7,650 nt of DNA from Trebonia sp. (GCA_030043595.1 JASHXJ010000218.1:1-7650); one strand, 5' to 3'. Counted from the first letter of the stretch, positions 1 to 6,102 are shown. Notes: a model not told the origin generated them from the sequence alone. Translations and numbers: made by a program.

Positions 1-360
1 TACACCGCACTCGGCATGGACCGCGCAGCCCGGCGCGTGCAGCGCCGGTTCACCGGCAACGCCGACGATTTCCCGCAGCCGGGTACCCGCTGGTTCCGGG
101 ACTGGTTCTACCCGCTGTGGCGGGACTGCGGGCAGGCCGCCGTCATGGCCAGGTTCTTCACGCTGCTGGCCGCGTACTTCCCGCGCGACCAGGACAGCAC
201 GTACACCAGGCGGATGAACTGGGGCGAGTACATCCACTTCACCAGCGGCGCGGCGGGCGCGGACCTGGGCGGCCAGGCCGCCCGCGCCTTCGGCTGGCCC
301 CGCGAGCGAGCCGCCCAGCTCGAGCGCGCTCGCGACCAGTTCCGTAGCATCACGTACTGA
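1..360 (+). CDS. C-terminal part of an uncharacterised protein (5' end outside window)
   Basis: The frame is open from the first base (reading YTALG before the first ATG at 16) to a TGA at 358-360, so 119 residues of a probably longer protein are visible. The ATG at 16 has no convincing ribosome binding site and lies inside what looks like continuous coding sequence, so I treat the gene as partial. The segment is rich in aromatic residues and arginine (for example FPQPGTRWFRDWFYPLW around residues 25-41, and MNWGEYIHFTSGAAGADL near 72-89). It ends in a charged helix-like tail. No catalytic motif, membrane segment or repeat is seen. The style recalls C-termini of conserved actinomycete hypothetical proteins, some of them secreted, but I do not recognise a named family. 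Function is unknown. Confidence 0.7.
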   Translation, partial: YTALGMDRAARRVQRRFTGNADDFPQPGTRWFRDWFYPLWRDCGQAAVMARFFTLLAAYFPRDQDSTYTRRMNWGEYIHFTSGAAGADLGGQAARAFGWPRERAAQLERARDQFRSITY

Positions 361-365
361 ACCAA

Positions 366-379
366 CGCTCCCCCGAGCG
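366..379. terminator. Short GC hairpin after the first gene (possible terminator)
   Basis: CGCTC-CCCC-GAGCG forms a perfect 5 bp stem with a 4 nt loop, beginning 5 bp after the TGA of the first gene and lying between convergent genes. There is no T-run, as is usual for actinomycete terminators, and the stem is short, so the call is weak. Confidence 0.25.
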
Positions 380-441
380 CGTGATCGCCTTCGTGTCAAG
401 CGTCTACCTGGCTATGCCGGCAGGGCCACGGCGCGCGGCAG

Positions 442-1194
442 TCAGGCGGCCTCCAGGACGAAGAACAGAAAGCACAGGAACCTCGGCTTGGCCGCGATCT
501 CGGCGGGGAACAGCTCGCGGGCACCTGGTGCGGGGGGTGGCTCGCTGATGACGGCTATCCGGAAGCCGGCTGCGGTGAAAGCGTCCGTCATCGCGTGCAG
601 CGGCCGGTGCCAGTACGTCAGCACGGCGCTCTGCCCGGCGAAGGTGTACTCCTCGGACCACTTGGTCGTCGCGAAATAGCCGGCGCCGGGCCTGGCCAGC
701 GGGAAGACGAGGGGATGATCGACGGCCACGATCAGCCGACCGCCGGGCGTCAGCACGCGCCGCAGCTCGGCCAGCGGCGCCGTCCAGTCCTCCAGGTAGT
801 GCAGCACCAGGGACACGATGACATCGTCGAACGCGCCGTCGGGGAACGCCAGCGGGCGGCTCAGGTCGGCGGCCTGCAGGTCCGCGCCGGGGCCGAGCCG
901 CCGCCGGGCGAGGTCCAGCATCTTCGTGCTCTTGTCGAAGCCGGTCACGATCGCGCCCCGGTCGCGCAGCGCCGCGAACAGGGGGCCCGATCCGCAGCCG
1001 GCGTCGAGGATCCGGCGGCCGGCCACGTCCCCGGCCAGATCGAGGATCGCGGGCCGGCAGTAGTAGCCGTTGATGAGGTTGGCCTCGGTCTCGGCCGCGT
1101 ACGCCTCGGCGAAGCTGTCATAGTCGTTGGCCGTCGGATGGCCGGCGTCAGCGGACGCGGCAGAGCTCTCGGGGACGGCAGGCATACGGTCCAT
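442..1194 (-). CDS. Class I SAM-dependent methyltransferase (Methyltransf_11 type)
   Basis: Predicted soluble methyltransferase of 250 residues; the substrate is unknown. Counting from the ATG at 1194, the Rossmann-type SAM fold shows motif I LDAGCGSG at about 63-70, and an acidic residue in GFDKS (D87) where the ribose hydroxyls normally bind. ADLSRPL follows near 109-115, FDDVIVSLVLHYLEDW near 122-137, and LTPGGRL near 148-154. The N-terminal DYDSFAEAYAAE segment is typical of small-molecule methyltransferases of this class. The frame stays open up to 1311, but that extension is Arg-rich and lacks family features. ATG 1194 has AGGTG 7 nt upstream; ATG 1185 has AGGA 8 nt upstream and is the alternative start. 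It faces the divergent gene at 1469 across a 274 bp gap. The closing stretch KPRFLCFLFFVLEAA is hydrophobic, as in the last strand of this fold. Confidence 0.87.
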   Translation of the reverse strand: MDRMPAVPESSAASADAGHPTANDYDSFAEAYAAETEANLINGYYCRPAILDLAGDVAGRRILDAGCGSGPLFAALRDRGAIVTGFDKSTKMLDLARRRLGPGADLQAADLSRPLAFPDGAFDDVIVSLVLHYLEDWTAPLAELRRVLTPGGRLIVAVDHPLVFPLARPGAGYFATTKWSEEYTFAGQSAVLTYWHRPLHAMTDAFTAAGFRIAVISEPPPAPGARELFPAEIAAKPRFLCFLFFVLEAA

Positions 1195-1399
1195 CCTGGC
1201 ACACCTGGCCGGTTCGGCATCGGGTGCTGGGCGAACCAGCGGTAGCCGTCGCAGGCGCCTGGGAAGTTGCCGGTGTGAGCCGGTACGGTCCATGCGACCG
1301 GCGAGAATCACGATCGCGCACGACTGGACTCGCTTGCCCAGAAGTTACCGCCCCGTCCCGCTCATCCACTGTCAACACCGAATTCGATTACTGAAGCGA

Positions 1400-1428
1400 T
1401 TGTCGGCCTTGCCGCCAGGAGCAATCAT
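1400..1428 (+). promoter_or_regulatory. Candidate promoter for the 313-residue protein gene
   Basis: TTGTCG (1400-1405) and AATCAT (1423-1428) are separated by exactly 17 bp, and each matches 4 of 6 bases of the housekeeping consensus. The implied transcription start near 1435 leaves about 35 nt before GTG 1469, enough for the ribosome site seen there. The stretch is also locally A/T-richer than its surroundings. The rest of the 1195-1468 intergenic gap shows nothing else I can support. Confidence 0.33.
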
Positions 1429-1468
1429 TGACAAAACGTGGACATCCGGTGCGGGGAAGGGCAGAGCG

Positions 1469-2410
1469 GTGGGAGCGCTGGGGGACGAACTGAGTCGGCT
1501 GCGCCACGGGCGCGGGATTATGGCGGGGGACCTGGGCGAGCGACTGGGGCCTACCCTAAGGGCCGTAGCCGGGATCGATCCCGATGGCCACCCAGATGAC
1601 ATCAGGCAGCGCCTGACCAGGTTCCTTGAAGAGCAGGCCATCAGCCTCCCCGAGGACCTGAGGACAGCGTTCGCGGCGGCCCTGGCCCTGCGCGAGGATG
1701 TCCGGCACCGGTTTCTCGAGGAGCGCATGCGGTGGCTGGCCGACACGCTGCACCGAGACATACGGACCGCGCGGCGGCGTGCCGACGAAGCGATCAGGAT
1801 CGTCGCGGCGTCAGCGAGTCCGCCGGCCGGCCCGGCCAGCGGCGACCCGCTCGGCGACTGGTACCTGGCGCGACTGTGTACCGTGCTCTTGCTCGACGGT
1901 GCCCGGCCGACCGCCATCGAGGAACGGCTTGTGGTCGCGGCCCGCGATGACGTCGGGGAAATCGTCATATCGACCGGCATTCCGTTCCCTGACGGCGAGG
2001 TCACCGGCGCGCGCGGAGCCGAGCTAACGGTGCTGCAGGGCGGCACGCTGATCAGCAGTGAGTGGCCAACAGCCGGCTACTTCCGCAACTCAATCACGCT
2101 GGCACGGACCCTGCGGCTGGGTGAGTCGCACACGATAAGCGTCCGCGTGGTGATTCCGGAGGGGCAGCCGTTCGCCCGCCGCTACGCATTCCAGCCACTT
2201 CGCCGTTGCGATGAATTTGACCTCCGGATACGGTTCGGCTCGTCGGGACGCGCGAAGCATGCCTGGAAGCTATCCGGGCTGCCACGCGGAATGGTCGACG
2301 ACTACGCCGCGCCGGAGGCACTGATACGTCCGGATGCCAACGGCGATGTCGAATTGCGATATGAGCATCTGCGCGTGGGACTGACGTACGGCGCGAGGTG
2401 GTCCGACTGA
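1469..2410 (+). CDS. Actinomycete two-domain protein of unknown function
   Basis: A 313-residue protein. I choose GTG 1469 because GGAAGG lies 8 nt upstream and the recognisable domain starts at once (GALGDELSRLRHGRG). The open frame back to 1127 overlaps the divergent methyltransferase and is Ser/Arg-rich, so it is not likely coding. Residues 1-115 form a charged helical domain with LGERLGPTLRAVAGID near 22-37, RFLEERMRWLADTL and RTARRRADEA. Residues 125-313 look beta-rich (GDWYLARL, VLQGGTLISSEW, FDLRIRFGSSG, and a final LTYGARW). From memory this pairing recurs in actinomycete hypothetical proteins, some auto-labelled as XRE-type regulators, but I see no certain helix-turn-helix and no catalytic motif. 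No signal peptide or membrane segment is visible. Five in-frame ATA isoleucine codons plus CTA and AGG codons make its codon use unlike the flanking genes. Function is not known. Confidence 0.77.
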   Translation: MGALGDELSRLRHGRGIMAGDLGERLGPTLRAVAGIDPDGHPDDIRQRLTRFLEEQAISLPEDLRTAFAAALALREDVRHRFLEERMRWLADTLHRDIRTARRRADEAIRIVAASASPPAGPASGDPLGDWYLARLCTVLLLDGARPTAIEERLVVAARDDVGEIVISTGIPFPDGEVTGARGAELTVLQGGTLISSEWPTAGYFRNSITLARTLRLGESHTISVRVVIPEGQPFARRYAFQPLRRCDEFDLRIRFGSSGRAKHAWKLSGLPRGMVDDYAAPEALIRPDANGDVELRYEHLRVGLTYGARWSD

Positions 2411-2424
2411 GGGAAAGGCTTATC

Positions 2425-2461
2425 GATCCGCCTACGGCGGGATCCCGTCGCGTTGCGGCGG
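2425..2461 (+). terminator. Two adjacent hairpins downstream of the 313-residue gene
   Basis: GATCC(G)CC-TAC-GGCGGGATC (2425-2444) folds into an 8 bp stem, with a one-base offset. It is immediately followed by CCGTCGC-GTT-GCGGCGG (2445-2461), a 7 bp stem with one G-T wobble and a 3 nt loop. The pair starts 14 bp after the TGA of the preceding gene. No T-tract follows. Tandem GC hairpins at this position are plausible as a factor-assisted or U-less terminator; the function is inferred. Confidence 0.38.
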
Positions 2462-2566
2462 GCCGGGTCAGCTGTCTGGGTCCATCCTCCTGCTCCTTCC
2501 GTGCTTCAGCCTGCGCTCGCCGGCCATCCGGCGCATGTCCGCTGTGCAGGGATCACGGTGAAGCGG

Positions 2567-2824
2567 TCACGACCTCCTGGGGTGGACCTGCCACTCGGAG
2601 ATTCCAGCGTCGCCGTGCGCCATCACGAGCCGCCCGCCGTGCCCGGCTCCGCCCGGTGCGGCGGCGAAGGGTGCGGCGGCGAATACGCTTCCCGAGCACG
2701 CGACCCGAGCCATGAGGGCACCGGTGGCGGTGTCCCACAGCTGGACATGCTGCCCGTCGCCGGTTACGGCCATGCCGCCTGGCACGGCCAGGCGGTGACA
2801 TATATGCAGATCGTGACTGATCAT
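2567..2824 (-). pseudogene. Remnant of the C-terminus of a WD40-repeat protein
   Basis: On the minus strand an 85-codon stretch (ATG 2824, stop 2567-2569) contains two pieces with clear WD40 blade character. GMAVTGDGQHVQLWDTATG (residues 17-35) has the classic 'x-V-x-L-W-D-x-x-T-G' strand and turn. GRLVMAHGDAGISEWQV (residues 64-80) reads as 'L-x-x-x-G-D-x-G-I-x-x-W-x-V', the next blade. A Gly/Ala-rich spacer lies between them. WD40 propellers need about seven blades, so this can only be a fragment. Upstream the same frame runs straight into the antisense of the DUF2252 gene with no further WD40 sequence, and there is no ribosome binding site before ATG 2824. I infer the decayed 3' end of a larger gene whose 5' part was lost. 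A real small protein is less likely. Confidence 0.5.
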
Positions 2825-2840
2825 TGACGGAACGTATACT
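2813..2840 (+). promoter_or_regulatory. Strong-looking promoter of the DUF2252 gene
   Basis: TATACT (2835-2840) matches the -10 consensus in 5 of 6 bases and fits the actinomycete TANNNT rule. GTGACT (2813-2818), 16 bp upstream, is an acceptable -35. Only 9 bp separate the -10 box from ATG 2850, so transcription would begin at or within a few bases of the start codon. The promoter overlaps the start of the WD40 remnant on the other strand. Confidence 0.6.
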
Positions 2841-2849
2841 GTCGCTCCT

Positions 2850-2867
2850 ATGACGGGGATGACGGGG
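2850..2867 (+). repeat. Tandem 9-base duplication at the DUF2252 start codon
   Basis: ATGACGGGG occurs twice in direct succession (2850-2858 and 2859-2867), giving the protein start MTGMTGTM and two equivalent start codons. This may be a simple slippage duplication. Confidence 0.7.
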
Positions 2868-4220
2868 ACCATGCCGCACGACCTGCGGGCGACGAGCGCC
2901 GAGCGGCGGGCATCGGGAAAGGCGGCAAGGAAGAGGGCGCAACGGGACACCCTCGGACACTGGCGAGAGGAAGATCGCGGGCACGACGCGCTTGCGACGA
3001 TCCTGGCCCAGAACCAGATCCGCGTCCCCGAGCTCGTTCCCATCCGGCATCACCGGATGGCACTGTCAGCGTGGAATTACTACCGCGGCGCCGCGGCCGT
3101 CATGGCCAGCGACCTGGCCGCCGCGCCGCACAGCGGGCTGATCGTGCAGCTGTGCGGTGACGCCCACGTGCTGAACTTCGGGCTGTGGGCCACGCCGGAA
3201 CGGAACCTGTCGTTCGACCTGCGTGATTTCGACGAGACGCTGCCCGGCCCGTTCGAGTGGGACGTCAAGCGCTTCGCCACCAGCCTTGCAGTGGCGGCCC
3301 GGGAGAACCGGCTCACGCCGGCGAAAGCAGCCGCCGCGGTAACCGCCGGCGTGGACGCTTACTGCCGCCGCATGCGGCAGTACACCGCGATGCCTGAACT
3401 CGACATCTGGTACGACGGCACGCGCGTCGACAGCCTGATCAGCTATTTCGAGCCAGCCGACCGCGGGCGGGTTTCCGTCCACATCGAGAAGAGGCGGGAG
3501 CGCCGCACGAGCCGCGGCGCGTTCGCCAAGCTCACGGTGATGGCGAACGGGCGCCCCCGGATAACCGAGGACCCACCGGTCCGCGTCACGATCAGCGACG
3601 ACGAACAGGCGGCCCTCGTCGATCACCTCCTGGCCGGGTACCGGCTGACCCTCCAGGAAGACCGGCGGACCCTGTTCGACCGGTTCACCGAGGTCGACGT
3701 GGTCCGCCAGGTCGTCGGAGTGGGCAGCGTCGGAATGCGGGTGTACCTGGTCCTGCTCGAGGGCCGGACCGGTGCCGATCCGCTGTTCTTGCAGGTCAAG
3801 CAGGCCGGACCGTCGGTGTATGAGGCGCACGCCCAGCCGAGCCGCCACGGCAGCCACGGTGCCCGCGTGATCAGCGGCAAGCGGCTCATGCAAAGCGCCA
3901 CCGACATCTTCGTCGGCTGGGGTTCACTGGACGGCAGGGACTATTACGTCCGGCAGTTCCGGGACATGAAGATCATCCCGAGCACCGCCCTGATCGCCCC
4001 TCGACTCGTCGAGTTCGCCACCGCATGCGGCGAGACGCTCGCCCGCGCGCACGCCCGCACCGGCGACCCGGTGGCCATCGATGGCTACATCGGGAAGGGC
4101 CAGAAGTTCACCGCCGCGATCGGCCGGTTCGCCTGCCGGTACGCCGAGCAGAACCAGCGAGATCACGCCCAGCTCGCGGCCGCTATCGCCGCTGGCGCCG
4201 TCGAGTGCCTGCCAGGCTGA
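2850..4220 (+). CDS. DUF2252 family protein
   Basis: A 456-residue cytoplasmic protein of the DUF2252 family; no biochemical role is established that I know of. The sequence matches the family along its whole length: TSAERRASGKAARKRAQRDT near 12-31, RVPELVPIRHHRM near 57-69, YYRGAAAVMASDLAAAPHSG near 76-95, and VQLCGDAHVLNFG near 99-111. ERNLSFDLRDFDETLPGP follows, and the C-terminal YYVRQFRDMK, LARAHARTGD and GYIGKGQKF blocks are present. D104-A-H106-x-x-N109 and D126-F-D128 resemble the catalytic Asp/Asn and metal-binding Asp of aminoglycoside-phosphotransferase-like kinases, so a kinase-like fold is a fair inference. Three in-frame ATGs (2850, 2859, 2871) open the gene. None has a good ribosome site, and the promoter position favours leaderless translation from 2850. 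It is a single gene, convergent with the operon that ends at 4263. Confidence 0.93.
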   Translation: MTGMTGTMPHDLRATSAERRASGKAARKRAQRDTLGHWREEDRGHDALATILAQNQIRVPELVPIRHHRMALSAWNYYRGAAAVMASDLAAAPHSGLIVQLCGDAHVLNFGLWATPERNLSFDLRDFDETLPGPFEWDVKRFATSLAVAARENRLTPAKAAAAVTAGVDAYCRRMRQYTAMPELDIWYDGTRVDSLISYFEPADRGRVSVHIEKRRERRTSRGAFAKLTVMANGRPRITEDPPVRVTISDDEQAALVDHLLAGYRLTLQEDRRTLFDRFTEVDVVRQVVGVGSVGMRVYLVLLEGRTGADPLFLQVKQAGPSVYEAHAQPSRHGSHGARVISGKRLMQSATDIFVGWGSLDGRDYYVRQFRDMKIIPSTALIAPRLVEFATACGETLARAHARTGDPVAIDGYIGKGQKFTAAIGRFACRYAEQNQRDHAQLAAAIAAGAVECLPG

Positions 4221-4229
4221 CAATCATTA

Positions 4230-4259
4230 TTCCGAACGAACCGTTGCGACTGCCCGGAA
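4230..4259 (-). terminator. Imperfect hairpin between convergent genes
   Basis: TTCCG (4230-4234) pairs with CGGAA (4255-4259), and inside it AACG (4235-4238) pairs with CGTT (4242-4245), leaving a 9 nt bulge. Read on the minus strand it begins 3 nt after the stop codon at 4263 and is followed by an A/T-rich stretch (AATAATGATTG). It could terminate the minus-strand operon, but the stem is discontinuous. Confidence 0.25.
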
Positions 4260-4262
4260 CCG

Positions 4263-4670
4263 CTACTTCCACTCGTAGGTGCGGTCCAGGGTCTTGCCGC
4301 TTTCGTCCGACTCGTGTTCGAATACCCCGGCGATGCCGTTGAGTCGTGCGAGCCGCTCCGCGGTGGTCTGGAAGTAGACGGCCCCGCGGTAGGACACGGC
4401 ACTGCCGTGGCCGGTGAAGTGGCCGATGCCCTGGCCGCGCCAGGCGGCCATCTCACCGTTTTCTGTCATGGTGACGCCCTGGCCTTCGCCGAAGAGCATC
4501 CCGTCCGGCCGGGTCATGGAGACGTACGTGCCGATGGTGGTCACGTGGGTGCCGAGCAGGGTCCCGTTCGACTGGAACGACACCTCCACCTTCGAGCCGG
4601 CGCCCTCGTCGGGCAGTATGCGGATCCCCGTGATCTGGCCGATTTCCTCGCCGATCTGTTCTCCGAGCAT
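4263..4670 (-). CDS. Conserved 135-residue protein of unknown function
   Basis: A small soluble protein. The start at 4670 is well supported by AAGGAGGT 7 nt upstream, the best ribosome site in the window. The sequence is mostly beta-like, with alternating hydrophobic strands and glycine turns: KVEVSFQSNGTLLGTHV near 27-43, GTYVSMTRPDGMLFGEGQG near 47-65, MTENGEMAAWRGQGIGHFTG near 68-87, YRGAVYFQTT near 94-103, and ARLNGIAGVFEHE near 107-119. This suggests a small beta-barrel or lipocalin-like fold. It resembles a widespread family of bacterial hypothetical proteins with the 'RPDGxLxGEGQG' pattern; I cannot give it a name or reaction. It is the second gene of an operon, 27 bp after the ABM-type gene, so both are probably made together. 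No signal peptide or membrane segment is seen. Confidence 0.86.
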   Translation of the reverse strand: MLGEQIGEEIGQITGIRILPDEGAGSKVEVSFQSNGTLLGTHVTTIGTYVSMTRPDGMLFGEGQGVTMTENGEMAAWRGQGIGHFTGHGSAVSYRGAVYFQTTAERLARLNGIAGVFEHESDESGKTLDRTYEWK

Positions 4671-4697
4671 GGTGCGGACCTCCTTGTCCTCTCGATG

Positions 4698-4973
4698 TCA
4701 GCCCCGGATGAGGTTGTGGACCGGCTCGATCATCGGCTCGCCGGCGTCGATGCCGATCTTCTGCAGGATGGGCATCAAGGTCTCGCCGAACTTGTCGAAG
4801 TCCTGCGGGGATTCCCAGATGTCGAACACCTGCAGCTTGTCCCTGGAGCCGAAGCACGCGTGGTACAGCCGCCCGGCGGGGCTGCCCGCGCCGACCGCCT
4901 CGAGTTCCGTGATGATTTCGTCGTATTGCGCGGCAGTCATCGCTGCGGGATTGAAGTACACGCCGATCGCCAT
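4698..4973 (-). CDS. ABM-type (antibiotic biosynthesis monooxygenase-like) dimeric alpha/beta-barrel protein
   Basis: A 91-residue protein whose length and pattern fit a single ferredoxin-like ABM/dimeric alpha-beta-barrel domain. Strand MAIGVYFNP leads into helix AAQYDEIITELEAVG (residues 14-28). Strand LYHACFGSRDKLQVFDIWES (36-55) carries the typical aromatic/acidic end, followed by helix PQDFDKFGETLMPILQKIGI. Such proteins dimerise; members include cofactor-free oxygenases, heme-degrading enzymes and many of unknown role, and nothing here fixes a substrate. The ATG at 4973 is preceded by GGGAGG with 5 nt spacing. It is the first gene of a two-gene operon with the 135-residue protein and is transcribed from the divergent region before the oxidoreductase. 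Confidence 0.85.
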   Translation of the reverse strand: MAIGVYFNPAAMTAAQYDEIITELEAVGAGSPAGRLYHACFGSRDKLQVFDIWESPQDFDKFGETLMPILQKIGIDAGEPMIEPVHNLIRG

Positions 4974-4997
4974 GGTTCCCTCCCTCTCCCCGTGCCG

Positions 4998-5025
4998 AGT
5001 AGAGATCTCCCTACCCTGGAGTCAC
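4998..5025 (-). promoter_or_regulatory. Candidate promoter of the ABM-type gene operon
   Basis: On the minus strand GTGACT (5025-5020) and TCTACT (5003-4998) lie 16 bp apart, with the start codon 24 nt further on. The -35 box is identical to the one proposed for the DUF2252 gene. The -10 box is imperfect (C instead of A at position 2), so the call is tentative. Confidence 0.28.
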
Positions 5026-5030
5026 GCCAG
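5016..5030. promoter_or_regulatory. 15-base dyad, possible operator in the divergent region
   Basis: CTGGAGTCACGCCAG is a palindrome with a single central base and one mismatched pair (6 of 7 pairs match). It sits in the 148 bp region between the divergent operon and oxidoreductase gene, and overlaps the proposed -35 box of the operon. A dimeric regulator binding here could control one or both sides. No regulator gene is next to it in this window. A second, poorer dyad is GTAGAGATCTCCCTAC at 4999-5014. Confidence 0.3.
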
Positions 5031-5054
5031 TAACACCGACGGTCATCGCCGCGC

Positions 5055-5083
5055 TGGTCGAACCTGCCCGCGGCGGGTAGAAC
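5055..5083 (+). promoter_or_regulatory. Weak candidate promoter of the oxidoreductase gene, with embedded GC palindrome
   Basis: TGGTCG (5055-5060) and TAGAAC (5078-5083) are 17 bp apart, with modest consensus match (3/6 and 4/6). The spacer holds the palindrome CCCGCGGCGGG (5067-5077). The gene's start codon is 38 nt downstream. Confidence 0.2.
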
Positions 5084-5121
5084 CGCCCTCGGGACGAGAC
5101 ACGCTCAACCGGGAGTCTCAG

Positions 5122-6027
5122 ATGACACAGGGAAACGATGGCGACGGCACGGTTGCGGTGCTCGGGACCGGCATCATGGGCGCGGCGATGGCGCGCAACC
5201 TGGCCGCCGCGGGGCTGCGCACCACGGCGTGGGACCGGTCGGCGTCGGCGACAGCGCCGCTGCCCGCCAGTGGCGTCATCGTGGCCGCCTCACCGGCCGA
5301 CGCGGTCCGCGGCGCCCGTGCGGTGATCACGATGCTGCCGACTGGCGACGTCACCGAATCGGTCGTGTTCGGCGACGGGGCCGCCGACGCGTTCGCGCGG
5401 GGTGCCGCGTGGGCGCAGATGGGCACGATCGGCCTCGAAGCGACAGGGCGGATGGCCGGCAGGCTGGGCCGGTCGCGGCCCGATGTCATGTTCGTGGACG
5501 CACCGGTCTCGGGCAGCAAAGGGCCGGCCGAGTCCGGCCAGCTCCTTATCCTTGCGTCCGGCCCCGCGACGGCGGAGCCGCTGCTGCGCCCGGCCTTCGC
5601 GGCCATCGGCCGCAAGACCGTGTGGCTGGGTCCGGCCGGGCAGGGCAGCAAGATGAAGCTGGTCGTCAACGCTTACATGGCCACCCTGATCGAGGGGGTT
5701 GCCGAGGCCCTCGAGCTAGCCGGGCGGCTGGGCATCGACGCAGGCGAGCTGGCCGGAGCGATCGAGGGTGGACCGCTCGACGCGCCGATCGCCGACGCGA
5801 AGCTGCACAAGATGGCGCAGGGCGATTACGCGCCCGAGTTCCCGTTGCAGTGGGCACTCAAGGACGTGGACCTGGCGATCGCCGCCGCTGGCGACGGGGG
5901 CTCCCTGCCTCTGCTCCGTGCCCTGTCCCGGCAGTGGCAGACGGCCGTGGACGCCGGCCACGGCCGGGACGACGTGAGCGCCGCCCGGCTGGCACTGGCT
6001 GGCGGACGCCGGGACAATCTGGGCTAG
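5122..6027 (+). CDS. NAD(P)-dependent beta-hydroxyacid dehydrogenase family oxidoreductase
   Basis: A 301-residue cytosolic enzyme of the 6-phosphogluconate / 3-hydroxyisobutyrate dehydrogenase superfamily. It should oxidise a beta-hydroxyacid or reduce the corresponding semialdehyde; the substrate is not determined. Residues 11-20 are VAVLGTGIMG, the GxGxxG dinucleotide site. W37-D38-R39-S40 ends the second strand, and Arg/Ser there often goes with NADP(H). TMLPTGDVTESVVFG follows at 70-84. The substrate loop is VDAPVSGSKGPAESGQL (125-141). The catalytic region G173-Q-G175-S-K-M-K179-L-V-V-N183 keeps the family lysine (K179) and asparagine, which argues against an imine reductase. The C-terminal helical domain includes FPLQWALKDVDLA. 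The frame is open far upstream (to 4414), but that part is antisense to the operon. ATG 5122 has GGGAG 6 nt before it and begins just ahead of the Rossmann fold. A methyltransferase gene follows after 75 bp in the same direction. Confidence 0.94.
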   Translation: MTQGNDGDGTVAVLGTGIMGAAMARNLAAAGLRTTAWDRSASATAPLPASGVIVAASPADAVRGARAVITMLPTGDVTESVVFGDGAADAFARGAAWAQMGTIGLEATGRMAGRLGRSRPDVMFVDAPVSGSKGPAESGQLLILASGPATAEPLLRPAFAAIGRKTVWLGPAGQGSKMKLVVNAYMATLIEGVAEALELAGRLGIDAGELAGAIEGGPLDAPIADAKLHKMAQGDYAPEFPLQWALKDVDLAIAAAGDGGSLPLLRALSRQWQTAVDAGHGRDDVSAARLALAGGRRDNLG

Positions 6028-6102
6028 GCTGGTGCAAGGCGGACGGGGCGTCAGGCGCGCCTCCGCAGCGGTCTCAGTGTCCATCGAGCGAAGAAGGCGA
6101 TA

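Noticed and set aside
595..1245. A 216-codon plus-strand open frame
   Set aside because: It is antisense to the methyltransferase at 442-1194, whose SAM motifs are clear.
1195..1311. N-terminal extension of the methyltransferase to 1311
   Set aside because: It is Arg-rich and unlike the family, while ATG 1194 and 1185 have usable ribosome sites close to the conserved region.
1372..1377. Perfect TTGACA on the minus strand as a -35 box for the methyltransferase
   Set aside because: The nearest -10-like hexamer (TAACTT) is 22 bp away, too far for a normal promoter.
1428..1433. Perfect TTGACA on the plus strand as a -35 box
   Set aside because: No -10-like sequence occurs 15-19 bp downstream; the A/T-rich sequence ends there.
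1127..1468. N-terminal extension of the 313-residue protein
   Set aside because: It overlaps the divergent methyltransferase and is low-complexity in Ser and Arg. GTG 1469 has a good ribosome site and starts at the domain edge.
3066..3893. A 275-codon minus-strand open frame
   Set aside because: It is antisense to the conserved core of the DUF2252 gene and has no domain character.
4414..5121. Long open frame continuous with the oxidoreductase, which would give a 537-residue protein
   Set aside because: It is antisense to two well-supported minus-strand genes with good ribosome sites, and the Rossmann fold begins right after ATG 5122.
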